Made by a program: the position numbers and the translations under genes | Notes under the pieces: model-generated | What the model was told of the DNA's origin: nothing | What the model saw: only the letters and a program-made list of their open reading frames with translations | Database searches by the model: none | Shown here: positions 1 through 13,100 of the stretch, piece after piece | Numbering within the stretch: the stretch's first letter is position 1 | How the letters are laid out: every line of letters starts with the position of its first letter | From: Clavelina lepadiformis | Taxonomy: Eukaryota > Chordata > Ascidiacea > Aplousobranchia > Clavelinidae | DNA: 64,000 nucleotides | Assembly: GCF_947623445.1 (NCBI RefSeq) | Contig: NC_135246.1 | Span: 11,081,856-11,145,855 of the forward strand | Direction: 5' to 3'

Positions 1-3000
1 TTAGACCTTCTTGACGTAAAGTTGTCTGTATGGGGGAAAATTAAGATTTCTTAATTTACAATGAAGCCAAAGAATACTTATTACTTTAAACTAATAAATT
101 TTATTATGTGTTAAAAACCAATGATTTATTTAATTTAATAATTGTGATTTTAAGCAGTAAATTCGGCGGATTTACATGAATCAATGTCTAAAATCAGTAA
201 ACCATTTATTAAAGTGTTAGAAGTAATAAATTAAATCATAAACATAATTAAGCCAGCGAAAGTGTTACAAATGTATACCATCAAAAGGTTGTTGTCTTTC
301 TGTAGATGCCGGATGTCGTCTCGAAGTTTCTGTTCTTCACTTAACCACGACGTCCTTTCCAGCTCCAACTGTTCCGAAAATTGATTCTTTTCGCGGACTG
401 AAACTCTACCAAAAATAATTAACATCAATGATTTGCCAAACGATATCAGTAACAATTCAAATTAGTGACTTCAATCATAATAACTTTACCAACCTTTCAG
501 TTTGCCTCAAAGCAACCACTGCTTTGGTGAGTTCCCTTTTTGCTTGGTTGATTTCGGCTTCTTTTCCTTGTAACTCGTTCAAATGGAACAACTTTGCTTC
601 TTCTACGGCTTCATTTATTGCTATATTGGTAAGCAAAAAATTACTGCCTTGGGCTGTTATCGGTATTGTAAAATTGTTTATAAACTTGAAAGAAAAGTTA
701 CATTATCATACTGACCTTCTTCGGTGGCACTCTGCACTTTTTTCAATTCATCCATTATATTTTCTTTCTCATACTTCTCATCTTCTAGTTTTTCTTTTTG
801 CCTTTCGACTACCTCCATAAGTTGCGATATTTTCTTAACAAATAACCCTGATGTTATCGCTGTCCAGCACAGAGATGGCAAAACTAAAAACTCTGACATG
901 TAAAAAGTTTCAACAAGTGATCATTTTCTTCACATATAATACCTCTGCATTGCTCTTGACTTGCTTTTCCAACATCTGGTTTGCCTGGTGATAGCTTTCT
1001 TCATTTCTTTTCATTGTTGCCATGTTTCTTTCAAAACTGGAAGCATCCTGAGCCAACTGCTGGCTGAAGTGGTCACGTTCCTCTGTTAAGCGCAGAATTT
1101 CCGAAACTAGGTCTGGGCTGAAACGTTAAACAGTAGTAAAAAAACGTCTCAAACAATACATACACAGAATCATATATAATTACACATATATATTGTATAT
1201 GTACAATTCTGTATTAGTACAAGCTTATTGCAGTGCAATATAATTTGAAGATAGTAAGCGCAATTTACTTTTCCTCCGCGTCTTTATCGACGACTTCTTT
1301 ACTTTGCTTTGTTTGCTGCAACCGTGCCCTCCACTTAGCATCTCGTCTTTGCAGCAGATCTTGCACGGTTCGTAATCTAAATGCATGTAGTGATACTATG
1401 GCAACTAAGTTCTTGGTGAACACCATGCTATTTTCAACAATGCAATTAATTTAATACGAACAGCAATTGACAGACACATCTCAACAAACCTGTTATTAGC
1501 AAAAGCAAGCCTTTGCTCAAGTCTTAAGCATCTCTCCAGACATTTTGAAAGATTTGCCTCATAGATTTGTGAACATGACTTACTCATTTCAGAAACCACA
1601 TCACGCATTTTCATCATTGAAACGTCTGTATATCCGAGATTTACATTAAGAAATTCAAGAAAAACAAAGAAACAAAAAACGAAAACAGCTGATATTTTGT
1701 TTTTGGTAAGATTGATTTCATTCGAAAAGTGTTTTTTTATTGAAAACATAAAATATAAGAAAATTCCTCACTATGCTTTTCCAGTTGGGGTTTAATTATG
1801 TGGAGTTCATGCTGCAGACGCTCTTCATTACTCTTCAAAGTTTGATTAACATGATTCTTGAGTGCTAGTTGAGCAGTGGCATCCTGAAGACGATTCGATA
1901 AAATGCCAATTTCTCTCACATGATCTGTGGATGACAACAACCTTGATTAGTTTTAACCTTTATAAACAATGATGCCCAAGGTATGTTTGATGTAATTGGC
2001 AAAGCATACAAAATCGTTGGTTACTGCTTCCAAACAAGCTTGTTACTTATTAAGATTTGCACAAATGAAAAACTTTGTCACAAGCTAAAGCAATACAGCT
2101 TAGTTATGTCAAACAACTCCAAAAAAAATTTTGCTCAGAAGTGACATGGAAACTGTTTAACATTAAACCTAGTTTACGATTTTTTAATTGTTGTGCTCTT
2201 TTTATCGTGAAATGCAAAGCTACTGCAGTAAATTTACCTTCCAGCTGTGAGTTGAGATCATTGGCCACAAACTCATGTTTTCGTGAATCTTCCCTAATTA
2301 CAATCTCAAGCGACTTACATTGGACCATCAGTTCAAAAACCTTCTGTCGCCATCGAGTTGTAACAACTGCTGCTTTCCGTTGACTAAACAACAGTGTTGT
2401 CACAAGTATTACTAACCACAAAAAACCAAAGACATGGCAGTAGAAGATCAGCCAACATTGACCATCATTTCAGTCAAAAAGTACCTACTTCACTGGCTCT
2501 GATATTGCTTTGGTGTGAGCTGAAATTGCCTCCTCTTGCATTTCAAGAATCTTTGATACTGAATGAAATCTAATATTCAAGACTTCAAGTGTCTTTATAA
2601 GTTCTTCTTTTTCTTGTTCAAGTTTCTGCAAAACATTTAAATTCAGAGACGTGATTTAACACAATTTTGAGAATGGCATATTCCTTGATCAATGATAATT
2701 AATAATTTTTAAGTCATAGCAATAATTGGTCAAAAATACTGGCAAAAATAAACTACAACAATGCGAATAAAACATGTATTAGAAACATGCATGACTGTAT
2801 GAGGTATATATTGAATACCTACATGCATCACACCAGTCAAGTGTTCCTTGTCAACCTTCCATTGTTCCCTTGCATGGTCATTCGATTGTATTTGAGCAAT
2901 ATAGGTCTTGAGTTTCAAACCAGTATCTCTTTCATTACTGATTTGTTGTTGTAGTAGCTCTATTGTACTTTTATGGGCTTTTGCACAGTGTTCTGCATTC

Positions 3001-4827
3001 TGCAGAAAATTAGAACAAACATAAATAATAATGCAACCTTTACTTTCCTATAACAAATCTATGTTTTTTTAAAGTTCATTAGTGTTAATGGATCAATGAT
3101 ATGGGAATCAACATCTAACTCACATCTAACTGTGTTTTCAAATTAGCCACGGTTTTGTTTAAGCTGGCTTCACGAGATTCCGTTTCTTCAAACTTTTTCT
3201 TTGAAGATATCTGAGCTTGTAAAATCTCTTCTTTTTTAGTTGAATGCGCCTTTTCCTGAGCCTCAAGCTTAACTTTGTATTCTCCATCTAGTGCATAGTA
3301 CTGCACGCAACAAACAAGAACATTGTAAAAACAGGTAAGCAAAATAGTGGTCATAAATGTCGAAGTTAAATGAAAGATAAATACAAGCATTTACATACAA
3401 TAACTTGTCAACAGTTACGGACAAGCAGCAAATTTGCAGCATTAACCACCTTCTTCTCCCATTCAGATGTCACTCTGGACATATTTTGAGCCCATCTTTT
3501 TCTTTCTTCGTCAAAATTTTCCTCTTGTTGACTTTTTAGATTTTCAAAATTAGCCACAACTGATTTTGTTTCTTCTTCGTGTTTACATTTTAATGAAACA
3601 GTATTTTCAATATGCCTGGGAATGAAAAAAGTATAACATAATTTTAAAATGTTTGCACAAGATTAAAAGTTACCAAAAGAATCTACCTAAAAATACCAAA
3701 TTTTTATTTATGACATGCACTTATAACTAATGTTTGGACTGTTCTCAGCATACTGCCATATATCGTATTTTTATTATAGTTTAATATTTACGTCTTGTTA
3801 AGCTGTTCCTTTTCTTGTTCCAGGTATAAAATTTGTTTGTTTAGCTCTGAAATATTATCGGTTAATTTTGAGTTGGTAACATTCTCTTGATTCAGTTGAT
3901 CCCTTAACGTGTGGAGCTGGCCTGTTAGACCTTGAATTTTGAGCTCTTTTTCTTGGGTTAATTTTTTCTGCTCCAAATGTTTACCTTCCCTAAAATGAAA
4001 TGTTTAAAAACGTTGTCCCATTAACTGCATCAAGCCTAACAGAGATTAACTGTTTTACCAAAATCAAAAGCCATTAACATAAACAACATTAACATAAACA
4101 TAACTGCCAAATTTACTCCTGGCTAAAGTGATGCAACACAAAAATAGTAACAACAGAAGTTACGTATATATTTGACCAATGGCCATAACCAACAACATAC
4201 TCGTTTTTAATCTTTTCAGAAATGCAGGAGATATCTTTTTGTAGTCTTTCTATGTATTGTACTTGATGAGTTATCACGTCAAAACTGGCATTACTGCAAT
4301 TCTGTAACAGATTGGTATAGCTAATAAATACACAATTTAAATGAAATGCAGGTCTTACTGTTGAAATTAAATAACCAACCACTAAAAATAGTGTTAATAA
4401 TACAAAACAGTTCTTCTAACTGAATACGAATAGACAACACCTTTGGTTTTGTTGCTGCGGACTGTTTTAATTTCTTGTTCTCCTCTCTGAGCTTCTTTGC
4501 CAATGTAATCAGATCCTCTTCATCCACATCATCATTGCTCTGTGATCTCATAAACCGATGAGCATCATTGCAGATCGTAGGTGGCAATTTTTGTCTTAAT
4601 GATGCTGGAGATGTTTGGTTTGTAACGACATAAGAAGATTCAACAGCTGAAGAATGATGGGGTTGTGTTTGTGGAAGCATGAAATCACTTGGTGTTTTCA
4701 AGACAGGTTTCGATGTTACTGGAGATTCGGTCATTTGACTTCTGACATCCATTCCTAAATTTTTGGGACTTGTTTCCAGTGAGTCCGGTATGAAGTGGCA
4801 GGGAGGTATCAAGTTTCTTTCATCCAT
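1..4827 (-). CDS. CCHCR1: CCHCR1 orthologue, coiled-coil alpha-helical rod protein 1 (C-terminal end off the window)
   Basis: Sixteen exons by splice-site reading: 4441-4827, 4201-4301, 3792-3989, 3450-3615, 3124-3300, 2823-2999, 2489-2625, 2238-2383, 1772-1924, 1490-1625, 1269-1376, 943-1117, 716-833, 494-620, 279-405 and 1-25. All junction phases agree, giving about 819 codons, close to the human length of roughly 780. The first 130 residues are polar and disordered; the rest is almost continuous heptad-rich coiled coil. Identification rests on signatures I recall from the vertebrate protein: TRWRQKVFELMVQ (exon 8), LRTVQDLLQRRDAKW (exon 11), TKAVVALRQTER (exon 14), LQKDNNLLM (exon 15) joined to TLRQEGL (exon 16). 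In vertebrates CCHCR1 is a centrosome and P-body protein. The start ATG at 4827 is the first in frame. A perfect donor at 4870-4876 suggests a 5' untranslated exon just upstream. Confidence 0.88.
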
Positions 4828-4984
4828 AATAAAACTTAGTAATCAGACTAGACACTTAGTAATCTGTACTTACCTTAGCAATGAAGTATTGAACACAAAT
4901 AAATTCTTTATCACAAAAAATTATCTTTTACACGGTCTGCATAAATAGTGTGGGCGGGTGGACCTCACCCCTCCCACTTTCTTT

Positions 4985-5205
4985 ACTGGGAAGGCCTGAC
5001 CCCTATAGTGGAAAGTGTGGCACCTGCATGCACAAGATTCATCAACGTGCACACCAAAATTTGTTATTTTTATGCCAATTTATAATAAATAAAGAATTTA
5101 GGCTTCAGTGCATGCCATCGCACCAAAACTTGCATTTTTGCACGCACGATTTCTCGTCGAAAACTGTTGTACTTTCCAGTTGGGCTGGCCCTTCCACTTT
5201 TACAA
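4985..5205. repeat. Dispersed repeat, copy 1
   Basis: This stretch resembles 29830-30110 in the same orientation. Shared blocks include ggaaagtgtggcacc, a block around ccaatttataataaa, gcttcagtgca, and gtcgaaaactg followed by actttccag. The two copies differ by many substitutions and small indels, so the family is old. No coding capacity or clear terminal repeats were found, and the class is unknown. Confidence 0.65.
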
Positions 5206-6120
5206 ACCAAATGTGCTAAGAAATTGGTAGACATTTGAATCCAAAGTTAAATTTTCTGTATTTGAGTGAGAAATCTTCCATGCAACAAGATAAAACAATA
5301 GGCATTAAACGCACAATTAATTTTACTCTTCTGCGCACTTAGCAAACCTCCAACTTGGGACATTACTCCTGATGCAAAACTTGAGTCTTGAATTTCGAAT
5401 TACAAATTAGCCTACTAGGCTTTTTCATAGGTTGCAAATAACGTCACAGTTACATTTTCTGCCATGTTGGAAGACGTACATCTACTGTAATTGTGCTATT
5501 TAGGCTTTATGAGAATACATTTAATTTCAAGGTGTTTTTTGAGTTGAAAAAGCACAAACTTCAGCGCATTCTGGGTTGGTTGGGCAAAGGGGGAGTTTTA
5601 GACTACTGTACCTTTCAAAAGTTTTTGGCATCCCCTTAAAACAACCTGGCTGGCTAGCTGACTCAAACCAACAAAACAGTTAAGCCCTGTATGGGCACTT
5701 TTTTGCCCGCACCGCGCTGATTCAAATGCGAGTACCTGTGGCCCATGGTTACCCGCATTTTTTATTTCTGTACCCGCTGCCACACCGCACCTGCAGTGGT
5801 TCATGTGTGGGCATTTGTGAGTAACCACATTTTTAATTCCCAACTGGTTAGTGTTCGCTGTTACCATCATTTTCATAAAAAGAAATATTTTTTCGAATAA
5901 ACGCAAGTACATTTGCTTTAATGCTTGTGTATTTTCTTATAATAGTTGCTACAACAACTGTTTGCTTTTTGTCTTGCTCACGGTTGAGTTTTTTCTGATT
6001 TTATTTGTAATAACACTTATAACAGTATAAAGACTGTGGCAGCATCTATTTCACTGGCTGCCGGTGTCGTGCCAAATATTGAACTTGTGAATTTTCTTTG
6101 TGATTAGGCTACAAGCTTGT

Positions 6121-6212
6121 GGTCTAGTGCACAACCACATGACGTCACAAATTTAGTAGATGGGGTCTAGTATACAAGTGTATCCTGTGGTTGTGTACTC
6201 CAGCACTAGATC
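6121..6212. mobile_element. Inverted-repeat MITE-like element, copy 1
   Basis: A unit of about 92 bp begins ggtctagtgcacaacca and ends with a diverged inverted version (tggttgtgtac, then ctagatc). The reverse complement of 28805-28906 matches it through most of its length, including an internal tgacgtca-like core. Small size, terminal inversion and two dispersed copies fit a miniature inverted-repeat element. No target duplication is clear. Confidence 0.65.
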
Positions 6213-6709
6213 ACAATTCTTCAACATCCTGCAACTAACGACTTTCTATCAAAACAAAATGCTGCAGTAACTAACGCCAGAAAGCAAATTGAAACTTGCC
6301 GCTGTTGTTAAAAGTGGCGCTATTGCTAATAATACAACAAAGTTCAACAAGTATGAAAGGATTGGGATGAGTACTGACAAGCAACGTAACAAAAATAAAA
6401 CAACAATAACACAACGAGAATAAACATTATTGCAAAGACGAAATATTATTGTTAGTATATGTAAAAATATGACCAAAAAGTATTTATAAAACATGAGGAT
6501 GCATAAGGTGAGCATATCTGAAATAAACTTAGCTGACATTTGGTCACAAAAACACCAACGAAATTACAAGCCTAATTATTTGATTTTGGGATACACCAAA
6601 AAGAATATTTAAAATTTACTAGCAGTTTTCGTTTCGTTCCTTTGCTGCATAATTACATGTTATTACACCTTAAATATGTCGGCATGTTCAACGATAACTT
6701 TCATGAGGT

Positions 6710-8757
6710 TTATTGTGCAGGAAACTGTCGGCCCCGCATGACAGTTGGAAGTTCGAGATTTGTTGACTCCTTAGACCTAATAGGATATGTTTGTCTAACG
6801 TGAATCTCACGTTCTTTATCTAGTAGTGGTCTACTTGGCATTGATCTTGCTGTAGGTTTTACTTTCTTCATTTTTTCTAACGGCCTTCTTTCGCCAATTT
6901 TTAGATTTTGTACACTTATTATTGGCTTGAAATTTTTTACAACCTGGTTACCTTTTTGGGAAGATTCATTTTGAGAAGAATATACTTTTGTAGTTTTGTC
7001 CGACGCAATGTTTGGTTCATCTTTTTTCTCTTCGCATAGATCTTTTCTTTCTCCACCAGATTTAATTTGGCCCGGAGGAGTTGGTGTTAAGGTTGAGACA
7101 GTGGTAATTTTTTGCTTGCCTGCTGAAGTTTGTTGTCTTTGTTCCGTCAAATGTATCCGTTCGTTTGGATCAAGGATACATTTGGTCAAGTTATTTTGTC
7201 GACGTAAACTTGAAGAAGGTATTTCTACATTCGGTTCCTTACTAGTCGTTATTTCCACGTGATTCGGTAAGGGCCTTGTTGCTTTCTTGTCATTCTTCAT
7301 CAGGGTCGGTGTTGACCCAGATATTAACTTGTTGTCTTTTTGTGTCGTTAGTTTTGGGTAAAACACTGCTTTTTTCCGTTGAACGTTTCTCCTTCCGATA
7401 TGTGGTAGCATTCTACCAGTAGTTGCGGGTCTTGTAGGGAGTGGAAATTGTTGGTTTGTACCTAAATCTGACAGTCCGATTGTCACTGGACTGTTAGCTC
7501 GCATTGTTGACCTAGTGGAAGTTAACTTTCTGAGAGTGTTGTGGTTTGTCACGCTATCTGCAAAATGAGAGAATAGACTATGAGTAGGCAATTCAACATT
7601 GCTGGTATAAAACATAAGTTTTAGATTTGTAAAAATATATTAGGCTACTTTATAAAGTAGCTTATTCATTCAATAGACCTACCTTAAAACTTTAAATTGA
7701 TTTTACCTCATTCACTTACTCACACAAACTCGATATATGCTAACAATATTGTTTTTTAACTATTTTACCTGGTAAGATTGAAGCTCCGTCCGTAGCATCA
7801 CCATGTTGGTTTGCAAACATTTTGGACATCTGTAAATATTATAAAACAATTTTTAAATTTTAAAGGCTTTTTGTAAATTCTTACAGCGCTAACCAATTAA
7901 TATCTTCATCGAATATCATAAATACCTACGCTTAGTCTTTTTTTCTTGGCAATTCTATGAGGTTATATAGTTATACCCTGGTTGGTACGTAACAAACCAC
8001 ACGAAGTCTTTATGAGCTTTTTGGTTGTTAGCTTTACAGACTAACAATAGTTAGTATTAGTTAGTTAGTAATAGTTAGTAATAATTAACTAATATTTGCA
8101 TCAAGAACGCGGCCTAGTTTTTGACTTGATATGCATCAACCTGCAAAAGTATTCTTCAGACAGTCCTTTGACAAACGGAATTCTTTGTCGCTAACGGTAG
8201 CCTTCGTATTGAATGCGACGAAGAATGAGCGCATTTTCTATTAAATATTTATATACTAATTCTGTACTTTCGCTGAAAACTAAATGGAAACTGCCATCCG
8301 GTCGTCTAATTCATTGTGAAGTATATTAGCGAACACAAAAGGAAACTCGTTTTGTTGCTTAAACCGATGTATTGCCAGCAATTGCGAATTACTTTAAATA
8401 ACTTACACTCAGGTAATGAATTATTTAAAACGCAAATACGTCAGCATGTGTCAAGAAAAACGATGTAGAACCCATAAGCATTTTGCGATGTAAGTTTTTA
8501 CCGAGCTTATCAGTTCTAAACACCACTAAAACGATTTCAAAAATAGATCAAACAAAAAGAAAAATGAGTAGACTTACTTTCTCAATATTTAGGTCCTTTA
8601 ATGTGCTCATTTCGCTTACTAAGTTTTTTATTTTGATAGGTTGATTATGTAATTTATCTTGACGTTTGCTGTCTTCCTTCAACGTACTTCTCGCTAGTAA
8701 ACGTCCAGAATATGAGGATTTCTTTTCCGGCTGGATTATTTTTGTGTTGCTTTCCAT
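6710..8757 (-). CDS. Unrecognised basic, disordered protein, three exons
   Basis: Exons 8578-8757, 7769-7829 and 6710-7557 join in frame to a protein of about 362 residues. Donors and acceptors are canonical (GTAAGT after exon 1, GTAAAA after exon 2). I do not recognise the family. The protein is rich in Lys, Arg, Ser, Thr and Pro, has no transmembrane segment, no signal peptide and no obvious globular domain; a short amphipathic stretch lies near residues 40-60. The stop codon TAA at 6710-6712 lies inside an AATAAA polyadenylation signal (6709-6714 on this strand). The gene is divergent from the NLR gene to the right, with about 1.3 kb between the two starts. It is probably real, because splicing keeps frame twice, but its function is unknown. 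Confidence 0.72.
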
Positions 8758-8759
8758 AA

Positions 8760-10100
8760 CCTTTTACTTGTAAAAGTTTGACTCTGGCCCCAAAAACTCG
8801 ACTGCTTTGATCTTGTATAACTACACTGCTCACTGTTTGGAAAAAAGACAATAGGAAAAAAAATTTTCGGACAGGAAATGTGCAAGCGAGCACTACTCTA
8901 TTACAAGACTGTAGACTTAAATTAAGTGCTTGAATACAACTTGATCGGTTGATTTTGCATTTTTTCAATGTATAGTTGTGCTTTTTAATACTCGTTTAAA
9001 TTTTTGCCCCTCGTCTTATTGAAGAGCGGTACTCCAGCAACCAAAGATTTGTGTGTTGTATTGATTACTTGAAAACCAACAGGCACTCGTCTTTGGGATT
9101 ATTGACGTTTTCAGCCTGTTGTCGTAATTCGTTGAAATAAGATAGAGATTTTTCTGTAACGCGCAACCAAAATGCCATTTAATTGAGTTTGAATAAATCG
9201 CAAAGCATTCGTGAATCCTGATTAGTTTTCGATTACATTTTATTTATACAACGTTTTGGTATTGCCTATAGGATTTACATTAAAGCCCCATTTAACAACA
9301 AAACGTACCAAATCAAGACTTGGTCAACCGAGTTTGGGTCAAAGGTTGTATTGAGCCCACATTTCGTCATTCGAAAATAAAAATAGAAGTTGAACAACAC
9401 TAAGTTTTAAATTGGTTACAAGTAGCCTAAATACATATACGTTAATGTCAATGCTGCTGCCGTGAAAGTACATAAGAGTGAATATTGTAGTGATATAAGC
9501 TTATATAATACAACAAAGTCTTAAAAATGTTTAATATGAAAGGAAACCCTGTTTCAGACCAAACAGAACACCAAGTCAAACGCTAATGGCTTTTCTCCGG
9601 TATGTCAACACAGGCGAGTTTCAAAAAGCCCACAATACCTCCTTATGCTCAGCAGGCGTCCTTGGTAACAATACGGCCTTCAATTCTGTTTAGCCACAAA
9701 ACAAACGGTGTTGTACCCGCACCCGTATAATTACACACTTGAAGAAACGCATCAGTGTTTGACTGTTATATTATACTTCGCTATGTTATTGTGTCTCATA
9801 GTCTCGCGTGTAGTATGGTTTTGTTCGCCTAAACTTTGTAATTGTAAACCGAGTATCGATTTATTGAGTTAATATTGGAGTTTATAAAATACTTCTCGAT
9901 AATTATATCTACAGGAAAGCGTATATTTTACACGATATTTATACTTTAATACTGTATTGCATGTTAATAATATAGGAAGGTAGCTCAGCCAGTTTATCGG
10001 TTTATTTGATGCGTACACAAAATACATCATTTTCAGGAAAACGTATAAGGGTATAAGTGCGTGGAAATTACAAACTTTCTCCGGAAATTGGTTATGCAGA
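8760..10100. other. Divergent intergenic region
   Basis: This lies between the start of the unknown minus-strand gene and the start of the NLR gene, so it probably holds both promoters. I see no confident TATA box, no repeats and no supported ORF. Confidence 0.5.
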
Positions 10101-10104
10101 AAAA

Positions 10105-13100
10105 ATGCCAAGCAATTTTTCAGTCGATCACAACACACTGGAATGGGCTGGAAGGCTCTGTGCGTTGCTACTTAACGACGGTACTGACGTCATGAGATGG
10201 TTTCTAATCGACCATCTTCCGCGCAATAAGGGAAAGGAGCCTAACTTATCCGACGTACGCACATATCGCAATGATTTCACTTGTTTCAAAATTGTTTGAA
10301 GCTATTTATAAGTTCAGTTAAGACAATTTCCATTTCTACATACATGTGTTGATGCTTAATCCACCATAGCCTTTTGTTTCACCACAGCTTTTGAAAGCAA
10401 ACCGTGAAGTCTTCATCAGTTTACGTGACCAAGAAGACCCCGAAATCAATCATGAAATGTTTGATATTCTCTTCGGGGCTGATGAGGAAGAACTAAATAT
10501 GGCGGACTTGGAAATATCTCTTCTGTTTGTGCTGATAAGGTATATAAGCTATTCTTCGGCTGCGTTTATTGTATATTTTGAAGCAATTCATTGTCCAGCT
10601 AATTTGCTGTTTTAACCGCCAGTTTAAGACTATGCAAGCTTATAATTTGTATCTGAAACTGCAATGATTTAACAAAACGCAAGAACTTGAATTTTGAACA
10701 AAAATTGTGTTTTGCAGGCACTTATGTCGTCTAAAACACCCTTCTTGGAAATTGTGGAATCAAGAACCGACTTCAAATCAAATCACGCCGCTTTTTGATG
10801 TCATTCGATTAACAAAGTTTAAGCAAAGGATGCATGGTAAGTAAATTTAGTAGGGGTCACGTCAAACAATTTGTAGACTAAATCTTCCATTGACGCACAA
10901 AAAAACAAAAGCGATTTTTTGAAACATTTTGCAGGTATTGTCCACAAGTATAAAATAACGGAGGAGTCTTTCAAGCGATCCTGGATTTACATAACGTCAG
11001 TGCTTGACCGGTTAAAGAGTTACAAAATTTCTTCAAGGAGATGGCAAGCTGACGTCATGAAAGATTTTCTCGCTGGTGACGTAAAGAATATTTACATCAG
11101 GCTCACAGAGGTCATGAGATGGCAAACTCTGGATCTGTCAGAACGAAACAAAATCTACCTAAACTTGAAGGAAAGTAGAAATCTGGACTTGAAAGAGGTA
11201 GCCCATATCCTGCATGCACAAGGTCATTTTATCATATTGTATTTCTTGCACTTGAATTGCATACAGTGATGCATTTTTTGTTCATAGAACCCACAATCCG
11301 CACAGATATGGGATAAATTTATCGCTCAGTTTGGCCAAAAGCGGGCATGGCGTTTATCTTGTCTTGATAAACCGAAACCCGACAAAGAAGATGATATGAC
11401 TGAGCATGAAATAACTTTAAGTCCGGCTTGCAAACTAAATCAGCGGAAAGTAAGAGAACAAGGTAAGGTGCTATAGTTTACAACTAAGCAATGTGCTTGT
11501 GCACTACTGTGCGTGCAATATGCATAAACTAGCTTGCAATAAACACATTGTAGCGTTCCACAATATCCAGGCTTGTCCATGGGAAATGTCCCATGGGATG
11601 GGATGGGATGGGACAGCACGAATTGCAATTCCCATGGCGGGACAGAAAAAAATGTCCCATGGACAAGCCTGACAATATCACTTTAAACAAGCAGTAAAAG
11701 CGCCCCTGTGCTTGTGAAATCCTTAAAATATTGTTCCAGCAGGCCTACTTGATTTTAAATGTTGTATTACCATAGGAATCGTCAATATCATTTGTCACAA
11801 CAAGGCGACAAGTAAACTTGAAACAAACTTTGAGTTGTTTACACCAGAAGAAATTGAAATCATGAACTCAATTACAGATGAAGTGTTTGTTGAAGGTAAG
11901 CGAGTATAGAAGCAATGATTTCTTGAAACAGGAATAAGAGAACATTTTCTTTCGAGCTAGATACTAGAATATAGAAGTTCATTCAAAAAAACTACCATAA
12001 AAAAACTTTTTCACTTTAGCTTTTCTTTTTTGGTAGAAATTATTCTAAAGTGAAAACACCAAAACACGGCGTAAGCTTGAAAATGATACTTGAGTTAGGC
12101 TACGCTGAAAATTGAAAAGTTTTGTAACCAAATGTTTGTAATTTCTAGGGAGCTGTAATCACAAGGAAGATTCTCGTTTAATGCGAAACTTGAGAGATCA
12201 TTACATTACGCATTATGGGAGTATCATCCCACTTTCCTCCGAACCAAACTTTCGTTTGCGAATGGATGACGTAGTGTGTCACGTGGAAACATTAGAAAAT
12301 TTCTCGGAGAGGACGAAGTTCTTTGCGGTAGATGACGTGCCACTATTAAAGCCGGTTGCACTGGAGCAGGTTTCCTGGAGAAAGATCCTTTCCCATTCTA
12401 AGCCTCTTCGGCTCATGATCAACGGCCCTTGGTCGGTAGGAAAGACTACCTTACTGCATAAAATGGCTTACGATTGGGCGACGAACAACTGTCTGGAACT
12501 ACAGGACTACGGTTATGTATTTTACATCGACTGTTCTTTGGTCATGTGTAAAGAACCGTACACAAGCCTGAGTGAATGCATCATTGATCAGTCATGTGAG
12601 TAGAATTGCTAGATAATATATTTGTTGAGTTGAGTTGCCAAATACCGATCAAAGGCGATTATCTCAAAATGTAATTAAGCTAATGAGGTATTTTTAAGTG
12701 TCAGTAATTTGCAATAACCTGCATTTTTATCCGCTTGTTAACTTAACTGCATTAAATCGGGATTTCGGTTAACCTGAAGCAGTTTCTCCGGTCTCGGGGA
12801 ATGACAAATCAAAATGCATATACAAAAAACAAACGATAACTCACGAATTTCTTTAAACTCGAAATTTCGATTCACTCGAAGTACTTTGTGACACTCAAGG
12901 TACAACTAACGTCAACTATATCTCGACATTATATTTCATAAATCATTGATTGTAGCGTAAACACCGTAGTAATTCGCTTGGTTAAAGGACTTTAAAATAG
13001 GCGAGTAACGTCTAAGGATAATTTTGTGGTTTTTAATTTAATGCCTCGTCTTCACCTTAGCACTGACTCCCAAAATGGATCTATTCACGTTTTTATCTTC

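Larger units (their letters stand above)
4950..6700. other. Intergenic stretch with dispersed repeats
   Basis: No coding exon with splice support is visible here. It holds one copy of a dispersed repeat (4985-5205), an inverted-repeat element (6121-6212) and AT-rich filler. Short open frames on either strand look like chance. Confidence 0.6.

Noticed and set aside
6249..6539. Hydrophobic minus-strand frame of 96 residues
   Set aside because: AT-rich composition makes Leu/Ile/Phe runs by chance; no splice sites or relatives.
8036..8098. Cluster of ttagtta units considered as a tandem repeat
   Set aside because: Irregular spacing and short length; ordinary AT-rich simple sequence.
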